Assembly: GCF_022549215.1 (NCBI RefSeq)
Contig: NZ_JAKZFC010000004.1
Span: 1-64,000, forward strand
Direction of reading: 5' to 3'
DNA: 64,000 nucleotides
From: Solibacillus palustris
GTDB lineage: Bacteria > Bacillota > Bacilli > Bacillales_A > Planococcaceae
The notes below the pieces were generated by a model. It saw only the letters and a list, made by a program, of their open reading frames with translations, was not told the origin of the DNA and made no database searches. Of the stretch, positions 17,731 to 27,806 are shown piece after piece; positions within the stretch are counted from its first letter, which is position 1; each line of letters opens with the position of its first letter. The position numbers and the translations under genes were made by a program.

Positions 17731-18818
17731 TTCTTATCCTCACTAATTGTACTTAGTAGAATTTCGAAAGGGTAGGGGAATTTATTGATAATTTCATCTC
17801 TTAGATCTTCGCCACGTAATTTAGTATAAGTCATTGTCGTTTTAGGATCAGAATGTCCTAAAATCTCTGTAAGATGGTGCTCCTTTATTCCAATTTTCAG
17901 ACAAAAAACGGCAAATGTATGTCGAAATGAATGGACTTTAATAGAAGAAAGTTCTGGTTGATGTTTTCGAATTCTTTCTACTAAATGCTCAATTGTTCGA
18001 ATAGGAAAATTTCTATTTCGTACAATTCCTTCATCTCTAGCGAATAAAAACCCTTCACATTGTGGATGCCAATTTGACATGCCGCTTTTTTGCAAATACA
18101 TTAAAATCTCCCCTTTTAATTCAGGAAACATTGGGATAACTCTGTCTTTCTTTCCTTTGCCATTATATATATAAATCAGATTTTCCATCACATTGAAATC
18201 TTTAACTTTAATTTTGGAAACTTCACTGACTCTGCAACCTGTTAATAATAAAAACATAATTATGGCTCTACAGCGATAAGGCTTAAACAAATGTTCGACA
18301 GTTTCTAATATTTTTTTTATTTGTGCTTCCTTAATATATCGGGGAAGTAATGAAGTTTTTTCTAATTGGAATTTGTTACGGAAATCTTTATTGGTATAAT
18401 CCATCTCGTATGCAAATTTTAAAAAGCTTTTCATAATGGCGTAATATTTATTAATTGTTCGTACGGAAAACGAATGTTCATATTCATTATCTTTCGTAAT
18501 TATTTCGTTTATGATAATTTCATTTAGCTCATTTACTTGCAAATTAGGATAGTTAAGTAATAAAAATTTTTTTATTCTCAAAATGAAGTTGTTATAAGTT
18601 TTAAGTGTTTCTTCAGATCGTTTATTAAGCTTTACCAAATTAATAAGATGTTCTTGATACTTTTCTAATACATATAAAGCAGTTTTTTCATTATCAATAA
18701 TACTTTCTCTGTTAGGTGCACTACCTAAAAAATCCAATAATGAATTTTCAGAAACTCCTAGTTGATTACAAATTTCTTCTAACGATATATTTAGTGATTT
18801 TTCAATTGCCATGGTCAA
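17727..18818 (-). CDS. Tyrosine recombinase, second gene of the trio (RitB-like)
   Basis: 363 aa with a complete catalytic set: LTGCRVSEVSKIKVKD, HSFRHTFAVF, LGHSDPKTTMTY. It carries a helix-turn-helix-like start (LEEICNQLGVSENSLLDFLG, residues about 15-34) before the core-binding domain, which is unusual for a simple integrase. It overlaps both neighbours by 4 nt. It would act with them on the element's ends. Confidence 0.9.
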   Translation of the reverse strand: MTMAIEKSLNISLEEICNQLGVSENSLLDFLGSAPNRESIIDNEKTALYVLEKYQEHLINLVKLNKRSEETLKTYNNFILRIKKFLLLNYPNLQVNELNEIIINEIITKDNEYEHSFSVRTINKYYAIMKSFLKFAYEMDYTNKDFRNKFQLEKTSLLPRYIKEAQIKKILETVEHLFKPYRCRAIIMFLLLTGCRVSEVSKIKVKDFNVMENLIYIYNGKGKKDRVIPMFPELKGEILMYLQKSGMSNWHPQCEGFLFARDEGIVRNRNFPIRTIEHLVERIRKHQPELSSIKVHSFRHTFAVFCLKIGIKEHHLTEILGHSDPKTTMTYTKLRGEDLRDEIINKFPYPFEILLSTISEDKK

Positions 18819-20122
18819 CCTCCATTAAAAAGTTTTTTATCCATAAATAGTTTCTTCATGTGATTAATATCTCGATAAAAATAATAGTGTGTTGAAATTA
18901 AATGTTTATGACCAACGGATTCTTTTACTTGATCAATATGGATATTATGATTGAGCGCATTGGTAATAAAGGTGTGTCTAAGTGTTTTAGGAGTAAAACG
19001 AATTTCATTAAACACTTTTAAATTAAATTTTCTGAAAAGATGAGTAATATGATCGCTACGTATTTGTGCACCTGTACCTGAGGCGGCTAAAAACAAAGCC
19101 TTTGAATTGAGTTGGGGTAAATAATTTTCTCTGATTTGTAAATATTGTTTGATAAATGAAAGAGTGGTTTCTGTTAAGGTCAGCGTCCTTTGATTTGATT
19201 TTTTACACTTTAAAACAATTAATTTCTCATGAAAATAAATATCGTCAATATTCAAATTTTCAATTTCAATGGGTCTACATCCAGTCTCGAGAATAATCAG
19301 AAATATAGAAATATCCTGTAAAATATTCTTAGAAAGTTCAAATATTTTTTCTATTACCAATAAGATATTTTGAATTGAAGCGTATTCATTGCTTCTTTTT
19401 CCATTTTGAATAAGTCTCTTTGGTATGTGATAACTAAAATGAATTTGATTTTCTTCAGATAAAAATCGCAAAAATAATCTGACTGCTTTTAAATATGAGT
19501 ATGCTGTGGAAGTAGCAATTTTTTCTAAATTCACTTCCTTTGTTAAATGCTTTTCAAACTGATGGATACTCAATTGCCAAAATTCATTCGGATGTCGCTT
19601 ACCTTGTTGATAGTTTGAATAAGACAAAAAGTATTTAATGCTTGCTCGATAAATGTGAATTGTAGTTAATGCATAACGTTTGATTTCCAAATATTTTTCG
19701 AACTTTCTGATAATACAGTCTTCCAAGTTCATTTTCGAAAAAGAATTCCGACTATGTTTAGGGGGCATATAGTATAGATTTGATATTTCTTTTTTTCTAA
19801 GGAAGCTACAAAAAATTTTTAAATATTTCAAAATTATGAGTCCTTTAGAATTTTCGAGTTCACTTTGTGTAAATAATAATTGAACATGTTTTTGTATTTT
19901 TAAAATGTGAACTAACTCTAATTTACTCATCTGTATTCCAGCGTTTTTTTGGGGGAAAAGATCCTTTTCCTTTTTCAATACCATATATATTTCATAGGTG
20001 AAATACTCAAAAAAATCTGAATTTTTGATACGATATTCTAGTCCGAATTCTTCTATCAATGAAAGATAAGCATTATCATTAATGTTTGAAATCGGCAGTT
20101 GATGCTGCTTTTTCTGTTCCAT
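18815..20122 (-). CDS. Tyrosine recombinase, first gene of the trio (RitA-like), His-x-x-Arg altered
   Basis: 435 aa, the longest of the three and first in the operon. Arg I is in ETGCRPIEIENL. The usual HxLRHT box reads KTLRHTF, so the box I histidine is replaced by lysine. GHKHLISTHYYFY supplies the later histidine and candidate tyrosine. An N-terminal extension of about 130 residues precedes the core-binding domain. The start overlaps nothing upstream. The altered box may lower activity or leave this subunit in a structural role; that is inference. Confidence 0.88.
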   Translation of the reverse strand: MEQKKQHQLPISNINDNAYLSLIEEFGLEYRIKNSDFFEYFTYEIYMVLKKEKDLFPQKNAGIQMSKLELVHILKIQKHVQLLFTQSELENSKGLIILKYLKIFCSFLRKKEISNLYYMPPKHSRNSFSKMNLEDCIIRKFEKYLEIKRYALTTIHIYRASIKYFLSYSNYQQGKRHPNEFWQLSIHQFEKHLTKEVNLEKIATSTAYSYLKAVRLFLRFLSEENQIHFSYHIPKRLIQNGKRSNEYASIQNILLVIEKIFELSKNILQDISIFLIILETGCRPIEIENLNIDDIYFHEKLIVLKCKKSNQRTLTLTETTLSFIKQYLQIRENYLPQLNSKALFLAASGTGAQIRSDHITHLFRKFNLKVFNEIRFTPKTLRHTFITNALNHNIHIDQVKESVGHKHLISTHYYFYRDINHMKKLFMDKKLFNGG

Positions 20123-20421
20123 TTAATCCCACTTTCTTATCGGTATTAGTTGTTACAAAAAATCCCTTATTTTGTATTGCAAACGAAATTTGTAACCTTT
20201 ATAATGAAAATAATAATTAATTTAACTTTTGGCCTTAACCAAACGGTGGAGGCAATTTATTAGCACTTTTGATAAGTGTTCAAACGATTCTATTCCTATT
20301 CGTAGGATTCGTCTGTCCATTTATCAAAAGTGCTTTTTTGTTTTGAAATAAAAAATGGACAAAATTATAAACTCACAGCTTGTTTCACCTATTTCTGTCC
20401 ATTTAGTTAGAAAAATAAACA

Positions 20422-20455
20422 AAAGTTGCGGGGAATTTAAGTTCCCCGCAACTTT
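20422..20455. repeat. Perfect 14-bp hairpin, GC-rich
   Basis: Arms AAAGTTGCGGGGAA (20422-20435) and TTCCCCGCAACTTT (20442-20455) with a 6-nt loop. No T run follows, so a terminator is unlikely. It stands out as G/C-rich in AT-rich surroundings. Confidence 0.75.
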
Positions 20456-20572
20456 AAGGGGGAATGTAATGAGAAATTTATCTCATTTTCTTACAGAAGT
20501 AGCATTCACAAGTGAACGGTGATATTTTGGAATGCAACTTATTAAAGTATTGGTTTAAGTTGAAAAACTTAT

Positions 20573-20600
20573 ATTCTTGGCCGAAATATCGGCCAAGAAT
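20573..20600. promoter_or_regulatory. Perfect palindrome with TTGGCC core (operator or site-specific element), copy 1
   Basis: 12-bp arms ATTCTTGGCCGA and TCGGCCAAGAAT around spacer AATA, 50 bp in front of the 302-aa gene. A related palindrome with the same spacer lies at 27807-27826. Confidence 0.7.
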
Positions 20601-20649
20601 TACTGTGAAGTTTCGTTACTTTAGTATCTGTATCAGGTGATGATTTAAG

Positions 20650-21558
20650 ATGCAAAAGCTAACAAAACATTATGCTGACTATCTAATAATGATAGTGGAA
20701 TTAATAAAAGGTGAAATAGATTTTGAGGGATATTTCAAAAAAAGAGGAATAAATCAAAAAGTTATTTTGAACGAAGTTAAATTTATATTAAATAATCCGA
20801 TTATGTTTAACTTGTTTCTTTCTAAGATATCAATTGGAGTACGTTGCATGGCGATGAAAGCCATTTTTGATTTAAATAATAGACAGATTGTTGATTTAAG
20901 TTATTCTTTGAGTCAAACTTATAATTCAAAGACAACAATTGGTGATTTTATTAATGATTATTTAGATGAATCAATAAGTAGCAACTTAAATAAAAAAAGG
21001 ACATATAATGCTGAATTATATTATGATTTGTCAATTATTTTGGATATACCATTTAGATACCTTATAGACCCTGTAGTACTATATAAAATGACAGGATCAT
21101 TTGATGAATATGATAGAGAAAAAATTAAATTATACAAATTTAAAGATTTAGTAGTAGAGTTACTTATGATATCAAAAAACTTAACAGGGAACGAAAGGAA
21201 AATTTCGGGTATTAAAATTAAAAAAGAAGATTTTTTTGAGTTCGGGGAAGATTTAAAGACGCGAATAGATATAAGGGAAAAGCATTTTACGATCGAAATT
21301 CACATTGAAAATGAATCTGATATAGAATACTCAAAAATTTTAAAACTAAAAAAATTATTAAAAGTTCATTGTAAAGTTTATATTCGAGATGGATTTCTAC
21401 GGGAAAATAAAAAATTAGTTTTTTTAGTAATTTTAGACGATAGTATTAATCCTGATATTTCTTATTTAAGGAACGAACTATTGTTCGAGAATTTATTATT
21501 AATGAAAGATACATTGAAAGAATATAATAACAGTTTATTTAATAAGAAGCCCTTCTAA
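20650..21558 (+). CDS. Uncharacterised 302-aa protein of the island
   Basis: I do not recognise a family. The start is well supported (AGGTGATG then ATG at 20650). The protein is rich in Lys, Ile, Asn and Asp, has no clear membrane segment or signal peptide, and has a central stretch (about 160-300) alternating beta-like and charged segments (FTIEIHIENESDIEY, VHCKVYIRDG, KLVFLVILDDS). It lies between the divergent recombinase trio and relic DNA, preceded by the TTGGCC palindrome, with no tightly linked partner. It may be cargo of the mobile DNA. Confidence 0.75.
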   Translation: MQKLTKHYADYLIMIVELIKGEIDFEGYFKKRGINQKVILNEVKFILNNPIMFNLFLSKISIGVRCMAMKAIFDLNNRQIVDLSYSLSQTYNSKTTIGDFINDYLDESISSNLNKKRTYNAELYYDLSIILDIPFRYLIDPVVLYKMTGSFDEYDREKIKLYKFKDLVVELLMISKNLTGNERKISGIKIKKEDFFEFGEDLKTRIDIREKHFTIEIHIENESDIEYSKILKLKKLLKVHCKVYIRDGFLRENKKLVFLVILDDSINPDISYLRNELLFENLLLMKDTLKEYNNSLFNKKPF

Positions 21559-22207
21559 AATATAAATTTCGGGATAATTGCTGAGTAGTGACGTGTAGGT
21601 AGTTCTCAATCGCCTGTATTTCTATAATCAGCATATTATTATTACGCAAATTGCAAATAGGTATACTACTTGCGTAGAAGTTGCCGTGTTGGAGATTCTG
21701 AAAGCGGTAAATGCACCCTTTTTTAGACGTAGCGACGTGGACCTAGTAATACGTCGTTAATCTAACTTTGACCGGTTTGTATGATGACCGTTGCAATAAT
21801 TATCGTTAAGACATCGCTATAAGCTTCGCCGTATATGCGCTTGATGTCCAAATGGTGAGATCGACGAACGGGATCGGAGTGGACGAACTGGCGCTTTACG
21901 GAGCGCGTGGAACCTATCATACAAAGCACTATAAGACAAATCGAAGTTTTGCTTAACTAGCGAGGGCAGTAATAGATTAGTAGATACGTTGAGTAGATAT
22001 CTATACTGATCCATGTACTTGCGTTTGCCGAGCTTACATGACCGATTAATTACGTTGAAATACGTACTTGTCGGCATGTAGGTAGGCGAACTGCGTCCAA
22101 GCCGCAGTTCTATGATGGCGAGGCGTTGAGTTAATGTCAAGCAAGTAAATAAAAATTTTCTAATAACTATTGTTAAGTAGAACGACATTTTTAGACCTCC
22201 GAAGACT
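21559..22207. other. Relic DNA with no supportable gene
   Basis: This stretch is less AT-rich than its surroundings. It contains a 149-codon open frame on the minus strand (21817-22266), whose ATG falls inside another decayed reading frame. It has no plausible ribosome site in place and no family that I recognise. I read the whole stretch as scrambled remnants of a mobile element rather than a gene. Confidence 0.5.
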
Positions 22208-22351
22208 TTACCAACCATGGTCAGTATTTTTTTCTTCCCATTCTTTATTTTCTTGTTCTGCTTCAAAATCTTTTTGTCTCTGTTCGTCTGCTTGTTGTTC
22301 TGCTAATTTCTTGGCATTTAGTTCTTCCTCTAAGCAATATAGACAGGCTTT
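22208..22351 (-). pseudogene. C-terminal fragment of a charged protein (relic)
   Basis: The minus strand reads KACLYCLEEELNAKKLAEQQ, continues as a Glu/Gln/Lys-rich helix and ends ...EKNTDHGW then TAA at 22210-22208. The frame is closed by TAG just upstream and has no in-frame start, so only a tail survives. The composition fits the tail of a replication, mobilisation or phage protein, but I cannot name it. Confidence 0.45.
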
Positions 22352-22438
22352 CTATCGGCGATTTAAAATATTTAAAAGGGGGAGCAGGCTCAAAATTGTT
22401 AGCTAAAGACATTTTGAATTGCGTTAAATAAGCTTATT

Positions 22439-22471
22439 AAGCTGACTATGCACAAGGCTGTCAGCTTTTTT
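22439..22471 (+). terminator. Rho-independent terminator
   Basis: AAGCTGAC (22439-22446) pairs with GTCAGCTT (22460-22467), followed by T residues. It lies in relic DNA before the large NTPase gene and insulates it from upstream transcription. Confidence 0.65.
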
Positions 22472-22760
22472 GTTTTGTAAATGGGTGAAAGAAAATGATG
22501 ACTTGTTTTGAGGAGTATAACACTGTGTAATTTATAAATACTATTTAAACTTTGAGAAATCAACGTTTTTATTTGGTTCAAACGTTAAGGGAATAGTTAC
22601 CCAACGACGCTTACAGCTACAATAAAAAAACAGATCTTGTTTATAAATTAGCTATATACCGATTAATAATTGATAATATTATAAAATCCAACTGTATTTC
22701 GTTATTTTTTTGTCGAATTATAGTATAATATTTCCAATAAGAAGATTAGGAGCTGAGTAT

Positions 22761-25700
22761 ATGAAAAATGTCGTTTTATTACCCAACGTTATAAATATGG
22801 AGCCCCCTGCAACACTACCTTATAGTATTGAAAAAGAATATACGAGAGACAGTATATTAAGGAATATTTCTTCAAACCTTAACGATAAAAATACAGCAAT
22901 TGTTCTATTAGGAGATAAATTTTCTGGCAAAACAACAGTTTTAAAGCAATTTTATCATCAAAATATCCACCGTACTGGTATATATTTTGTACAAAACGAT
23001 AGCTACAAAGATAGAATCGACTATATTCTTGGAGATATATGTAAGCAGCTCTTACCTATGTGCAGTGTTAAAGTACAGGAAAAAATAAGTAATAACGATT
23101 TAGATTATTTTAATGCAGACCGAATTAATGATGCATTTAGAAAAATTTATCTAGATTTATGTAATAAGGCTAGAAAAGAATCCTCTAAGTATTATATTAT
23201 ATTCGACGGTATTGATAAACTAAGTCCAGATGTGGCTACAGAATTAATAAGTTTAATTCCACCTGGAGATTTTAATGGGGTTTATATAATCATTAGTTTT
23301 GAAACTAATTATCCAATTAACTTAAATTTTAATTATTTACCCGTCACAGTATTTAATTTTTCAGCTGCTGAAACCGAGTATATTTTAAAGGACATTATAT
23401 ATGATAAAGCATTGATTAATAACATTCATGAATTTTGTGATGGCTTACCAGCATATATAAATGAATTAAGTATTAAGGCTGAAAATGACCCAGATATTAT
23501 TCGTAAAGGTTTTAGTGAAGGGATACCTAAGGATTTTTCTGAATATACAGATAGCTTGTGGTGCAAAATTGAACATCGCTCTAATACGTATGAACTTGAT
23601 TTACTAGCAATATTAACTTTCTCTAAAGAAAAATTGAAACTAAACACTTTATGTGATTTCTTACCTGTATCTATTGAAGATATTTATGAAATGAACTCTG
23701 AAAATGATTTTATTCGATTAGAAGATGAATATATTTCTATTCCAAATATTTATTATGAGTACTTAAAACATAAATTAGTAGAACGTGAATTATTTGCCAA
23801 TGAATTCTTAATAAATTTTTATGAAAAGCAAGATTTAATGGACGTTAAAACTATTTCTATGCTATCAGACTTATATCTTGAAAATAACAATTATTCAAAA
23901 CTGAGAGATTTAATGTCGATACAAACAATTCAATACAACATACAAGAGTTCAATGATACTCAAAATATAAATAATAGCTTAAAACTTTTGTCTAAAATGA
24001 GCTTTAGAGAACAAGATTGGGCAACCTATCAAAAAGCTACAATAATTACAGGCATATTAAATGAGATTAAAGGGACACCCCCAACTTTAGAGCATGAAAT
24101 AAGAACTTTACTAACTCTTAGAAAGTTTGATGAGGCTATAAAAACTACTTATATGTGCTCTCTAAACGAGGATCGAGCTTATTTACTGTCCGTAATTTGT
24201 AGAGAATATACTAAAATAAATGAACCTGTACCCAACGCTATTATCCAAGAAATAAACGACTATTTAGATAAAACAAAATTATTTACAGAATTTAATAAAG
24301 AACTAATTGATAAACTTACTAGTATAAGCACTAATCTATTTCCTGCCGATATGAATCTATCCTTAGATATAATTAAAAAAATAGTTGAAAAAAGTTCTGC
24401 CGATATTTCTAAAGAAAAACTACTAGATTATATGCTTTTAAAATTATTTTTAAAACTAGGGGATGAAATTTCAGAAGAAAGTGGAATTGAAGAAATAACT
24501 ACTTCCATTGATAATAGTGAAATTAAAAATTACTTAAATTTTATAACCACTTCGAGTATTGAAAGTTTTGATCATGTAAAAGAACGTATTCTGCAAATCA
24601 CAGATACCTCTGCAAAAATGTTTTATTTAATCAACTGGTCTATTAATCATAAAAATAACGAACAAATTCTTGAGGCCATTGAATTTACTCTAGATTTATT
24701 TATTAATAATATAGATCATTCTTTAAGCATTCGAGATTTAAGGATATTAATAGAGTCTTTGATTGAGAATATAGATAATAATGATAAAGAGCATGTAAAA
24801 ATAATATTAGTAAAGGCGAAGGATGCTAAAGAAAAATTAACTGTAGGAATTAAAAAAGAGAATATTAAATTCTCTATAATTGTCTCTAAAATTGAAACTT
24901 ATATTAATAAAAGTTCGGCTCAAAATCAATTTCTTGAGTTAATTAATTATGTTAATTCTATAGAAGAGCTAGATACAAAATGCTTGGGCTTGGTTATATT
25001 ACTTCAAGAAACTTTAAATATCCTAGGTGAAGAAAATATAGAGTATTACAACATGCTGAAAAACGATTTTAATTCAAGTTTCAATAAATTGATTATCAAC
25101 GCTGCTGATCATTATTCTATTACATCAGAAATTTTTTACGAGTTATCTAAATGTGAACTAAACTTAACTTTTATATATTTTAATAAAATTAATACAGAAA
25201 AAAATAGATTTAGAATTTACCAACATATCCTAAAGGGGATAGTTGAAACTAATCAATTCAAACTTGAACATTTAATAAAAATTTTCCAATTATTTAGAGA
25301 TCCTGGAAATCAAGACTTTTTGGTATTTAGGCTTTTACAAACTTTACAAGAAGATGAGTATATTCTTTCTAGGGATGAAATTTCAAGATTGAAGTCAGTA
25401 GTATTAAAAATAAAGCTGACACAATCAAAAGTAATATCATTCTCCATGCTCTATAATTTATCTAGAAATTTTCTTGATTTACAGGAAGAAATATATGATC
25501 AAATGAATATTGCCATCGAGAATCTTTCTGTTCATCAAGATAGAAATAAAATTCTATACTATATCATAAAAAATATAAGCACTGATTCAGTAGAAAAAGC
25601 TAATAAAATTTATGATACATTGCTAGCTCAAGATTCTAGCATATTTACCGATTCTAGGTTATCAGTAATGCATACACACTTTATTTCGATCCTAATTAAA

Positions 25701-27704
25701 ATGATTCCAGAACTAACAAAAAATCAACAACTTGAATTTTATATAAAATCTATACTGTCTCATATAGAAAAAGCTAATTTTATAGTAGATAAAGCAATGC
25801 TATTAAATGAGCTTGGAATAATGCTAATTAAAACTAATAAACACGAACTGCTTAATTTGTTTGCTAAAAAATATTTTGATATATTTACTAATTACTCGGA
25901 AAACACAGCTATTTTATTTGATTTAATGCGGGAAAATAGTGTTTTATTATATTTTAAAAATGAAAATCTATACTTTGAATTACTTGAAAAAGTAACATAT
26001 AGAGAATATAAAGAGACAAGTATCCTAAATAATATTATTTATTTAAGTTCAAAGAAATTAGCTACCGATATAAATGATTTAGAAAGCCTAGCCGTGCATA
26101 TAAATTTTGAAACAGCAAAAAAGATTGAGACTTTAATTGGTCATTTAAAAATTGACTCTAATATTTCTTTAGCACTGAATATTTTTGCACAAGTTCTTGA
26201 AAATTCTATTACAAGAAGCGAATATTCAATCAGAGAAGTTGAGATTTCAAATTTCTATAACAGTTTAATTAATCAAATAGCAGAAATATTCCCTGATTCA
26301 GTCAATATTCAACATAATGGATATCTTATTCTATCTAAAGCTAGATTTAGTAAATTTAGAGGATTACGTCTAAAAAACGAAGGAGTTAGAAAAAAACTCC
26401 CTATACCAAATGAACTTTTTAATGAAGCCAAAAGCATAAATAACATAGCTGATAGAATCTTCGTATATACCTATATTGCGAAGTTTTGTTATCGTGAAGA
26501 TTCCAACTTATCAGAGTTAATTCTAAGTGAGGCAGAAAAAGAATTAGAAAAGATTTTAAACTATACGGATAAAATCGATAGAGCAGAACTTATAGCTGAA
26601 ACATATTATCAGTTAGGCTTAAATAATTCTGCAAGACAAGCTATCATGAAAATTTTAGAGATGCTCCACTATCAAAAAATTACTAAAGGCGACTATAATA
26701 ACAAAGATTTAGAAAATTTAATTGAACTTTCTCACAAAATACATCCAGAATTTGCACAGTCTCTGAGTAAAGGCTTCGACTCACCTAATGAAAAAATTGA
26801 AATTAAAAGAACATTACAAACGATGAACTTCCATAGTACCCCTTCTAAAATCAAAGAAGCTAAAAATGTAACTGGACCTTCTTTAAAAGCATTTTATATT
26901 AAAACTTTAAAGTCCTTAAACTCTGGGCGAGGTCATCTATACGATGAAACCTTAATTATGGAAACTTTAAATACCTTAAAAGTTCTAGAACTTGATATCA
27001 TCTTCTTAGCATTGGAATGGTATATCGAAAATATTAATAAATCCAGAGCAGAGACAAATGGTGTATCTAAACTAAATGATCAATTTAGCATAATTCAACA
27101 TATCTTAGATTTTATTATAGGTATGGATGCTTACATTGTTAATAATGGGAATAAAAACGCATCAGTAAATAATCTTTATTCATTATATGATGATAAACAA
27201 ATCAAACATATACGATACGGTGAAGGAAATGAGGCCCTAAGGTATCTTATAGAGTGGATTAATAACAATGCAAAAGAGTCCTTAACTATATTCGAACCAT
27301 ACTTCTCACTTGATGAGCTTCATATATTTTTAAAGATTTTCCTAAAAGATAATATTACTATTATTTCTGCAGCCAAGGATGAACCTAAAGAGGAAATTCA
27401 AAATGCATATATAAACAAGTGGAAAGAGCTGAGTAATCAGGCACCCCCATCTATAAGTTTTATAACATTGTCAGCTCCAAATGCAAAGACACCTATGCAT
27501 GACAGATATATAATTGGAGATGAACTCAGTTTAGAATTGGGTACATCTATAAATGGATTTAATACTAATGATTTTAAGATTAAGGAAGTAGATTCTTCTG
27601 AAACTCAAAATACATTACAGAATACGATCATGCCCTATTTATTAAATCCTCCTAGAATTTTCGAAGGGAACACAATAAAGATTTACAAATTTCAGATTGA
27701 TTAA
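22761..27704 (+). CDS. STAND-like P-loop NTPase with helical repeats and C-terminal PLD-like (HDR) domain
   Basis: 1647 aa from ATG 22761, preceded by TAGGAGCTGAG. N-terminal NTPase: Walker A GDKFSGKTT (51-59), Walker B YYIIFDGID (Asp149, Asp152), then a GLP motif (DGLPAYINELS) as in STAND/AP-ATPases. About residues 330-1450 form a long, low-complexity array of alpha-helical repeat-like units without obvious enzyme motifs, a likely sensor. The C-terminus (about 1480-1647) has FEPYFSLDEL, then MHDRYIIGDE (His1580-Asp-Arg) and LELGTSING, the half-site pattern of phospholipase-D-like/MIT-C-type domains. Layout and island location suggest an antiphage NTPase whose effector is the C-terminal domain; that function is inference. 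No gene overlaps it or sits in operon with it. Confidence 0.85.
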   Translation: MKNVVLLPNVINMEPPATLPYSIEKEYTRDSILRNISSNLNDKNTAIVLLGDKFSGKTTVLKQFYHQNIHRTGIYFVQNDSYKDRIDYILGDICKQLLPMCSVKVQEKISNNDLDYFNADRINDAFRKIYLDLCNKARKESSKYYIIFDGIDKLSPDVATELISLIPPGDFNGVYIIISFETNYPINLNFNYLPVTVFNFSAAETEYILKDIIYDKALINNIHEFCDGLPAYINELSIKAENDPDIIRKGFSEGIPKDFSEYTDSLWCKIEHRSNTYELDLLAILTFSKEKLKLNTLCDFLPVSIEDIYEMNSENDFIRLEDEYISIPNIYYEYLKHKLVERELFANEFLINFYEKQDLMDVKTISMLSDLYLENNNYSKLRDLMSIQTIQYNIQEFNDTQNINNSLKLLSKMSFREQDWATYQKATIITGILNEIKGTPPTLEHEIRTLLTLRKFDEAIKTTYMCSLNEDRAYLLSVICREYTKINEPVPNAIIQEINDYLDKTKLFTEFNKELIDKLTSISTNLFPADMNLSLDIIKKIVEKSSADISKEKLLDYMLLKLFLKLGDEISEESGIEEITTSIDNSEIKNYLNFITTSSIESFDHVKERILQITDTSAKMFYLINWSINHKNNEQILEAIEFTLDLFINNIDHSLSIRDLRILIESLIENIDNNDKEHVKIILVKAKDAKEKLTVGIKKENIKFSIIVSKIETYINKSSAQNQFLELINYVNSIEELDTKCLGLVILLQETLNILGEENIEYYNMLKNDFNSSFNKLIINAADHYSITSEIFYELSKCELNLTFIYFNKINTEKNRFRIYQHILKGIVETNQFKLEHLIKIFQLFRDPGNQDFLVFRLLQTLQEDEYILSRDEISRLKSVVLKIKLTQSKVISFSMLYNLSRNFLDLQEEIYDQMNIAIENLSVHQDRNKILYYIIKNISTDSVEKANKIYDTLLAQDSSIFTDSRLSVMHTHFISILIKMIPELTKNQQLEFYIKSILSHIEKANFIVDKAMLLNELGIMLIKTNKHELLNLFAKKYFDIFTNYSENTAILFDLMRENSVLLYFKNENLYFELLEKVTYREYKETSILNNIIYLSSKKLATDINDLESLAVHINFETAKKIETLIGHLKIDSNISLALNIFAQVLENSITRSEYSIREVEISNFYNSLINQIAEIFPDSVNIQHNGYLILSKARFSKFRGLRLKNEGVRKKLPIPNELFNEAKSINNIADRIFVYTYIAKFCYREDSNLSELILSEAEKELEKILNYTDKIDRAELIAETYYQLGLNNSARQAIMKILEMLHYQKITKGDYNNKDLENLIELSHKIHPEFAQSLSKGFDSPNEKIEIKRTLQTMNFHSTPSKIKEAKNVTGPSLKAFYIKTLKSLNSGRGHLYDETLIMETLNTLKVLELDIIFLALEWYIENINKSRAETNGVSKLNDQFSIIQHILDFIIGMDAYIVNNGNKNASVNNLYSLYDDKQIKHIRYGEGNEALRYLIEWINNNAKESLTIFEPYFSLDELHIFLKIFLKDNITIISAAKDEPKEEIQNAYINKWKELSNQAPPSISFITLSAPNAKTPMHDRYIIGDELSLELGTSINGFNTNDFKIKEVDSSETQNTLQNTIMPYLLNPPRIFEGNTIKIYKFQID

Positions 27705-27806
27705 ATGTTTGACAGTAAATCCCTCCAGGGACGTAATAATGTTGTTTTAGAAAATAGCACAAATAAAAATACAAGGTTAGAATAAGAATTTCCACAGCAA
27801 AACTTC

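Larger units (their letters stand above)
20123..20649. other. Gene-free stretch rich in inverted repeats, upstream of the trio
   Basis: Contains four structures. An 8-bp pair, GTTACAAA and TTTGTAAC, lies within 20149-20200. A 14-bp pair lies at 20262-20275 and 20321-20334, followed by TTTTT. TGTCCATTT occurs twice (20314-20322, 20396-20404) with its complement at 20353-20361. Two perfect hairpins are listed separately. These could be recombinase-binding ends of the trio element. I see no gene here. Confidence 0.6.

Noticed and set aside
16771-20122. Tn554-type transposon
   Set aside because: Three recombinases of 435, 363 and 319 aa with 4-nt overlaps fit a RIT-like trio better than Tn554, which has two recombinases plus a small tnpC.
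21817-22266. 149-codon minus-strand frame
   Set aside because: Its ATG lies within the decayed frame ending at 22208, no ribosome site, no recognisable family; treated as relic DNA.
20123-22760. Second attachment site matching the tRNA 3' end
   Set aside because: I looked for a repeat of the tRNA-Val 3' segment to the left by eye and found none in the window; the island's left end may lie outside or be eroded.
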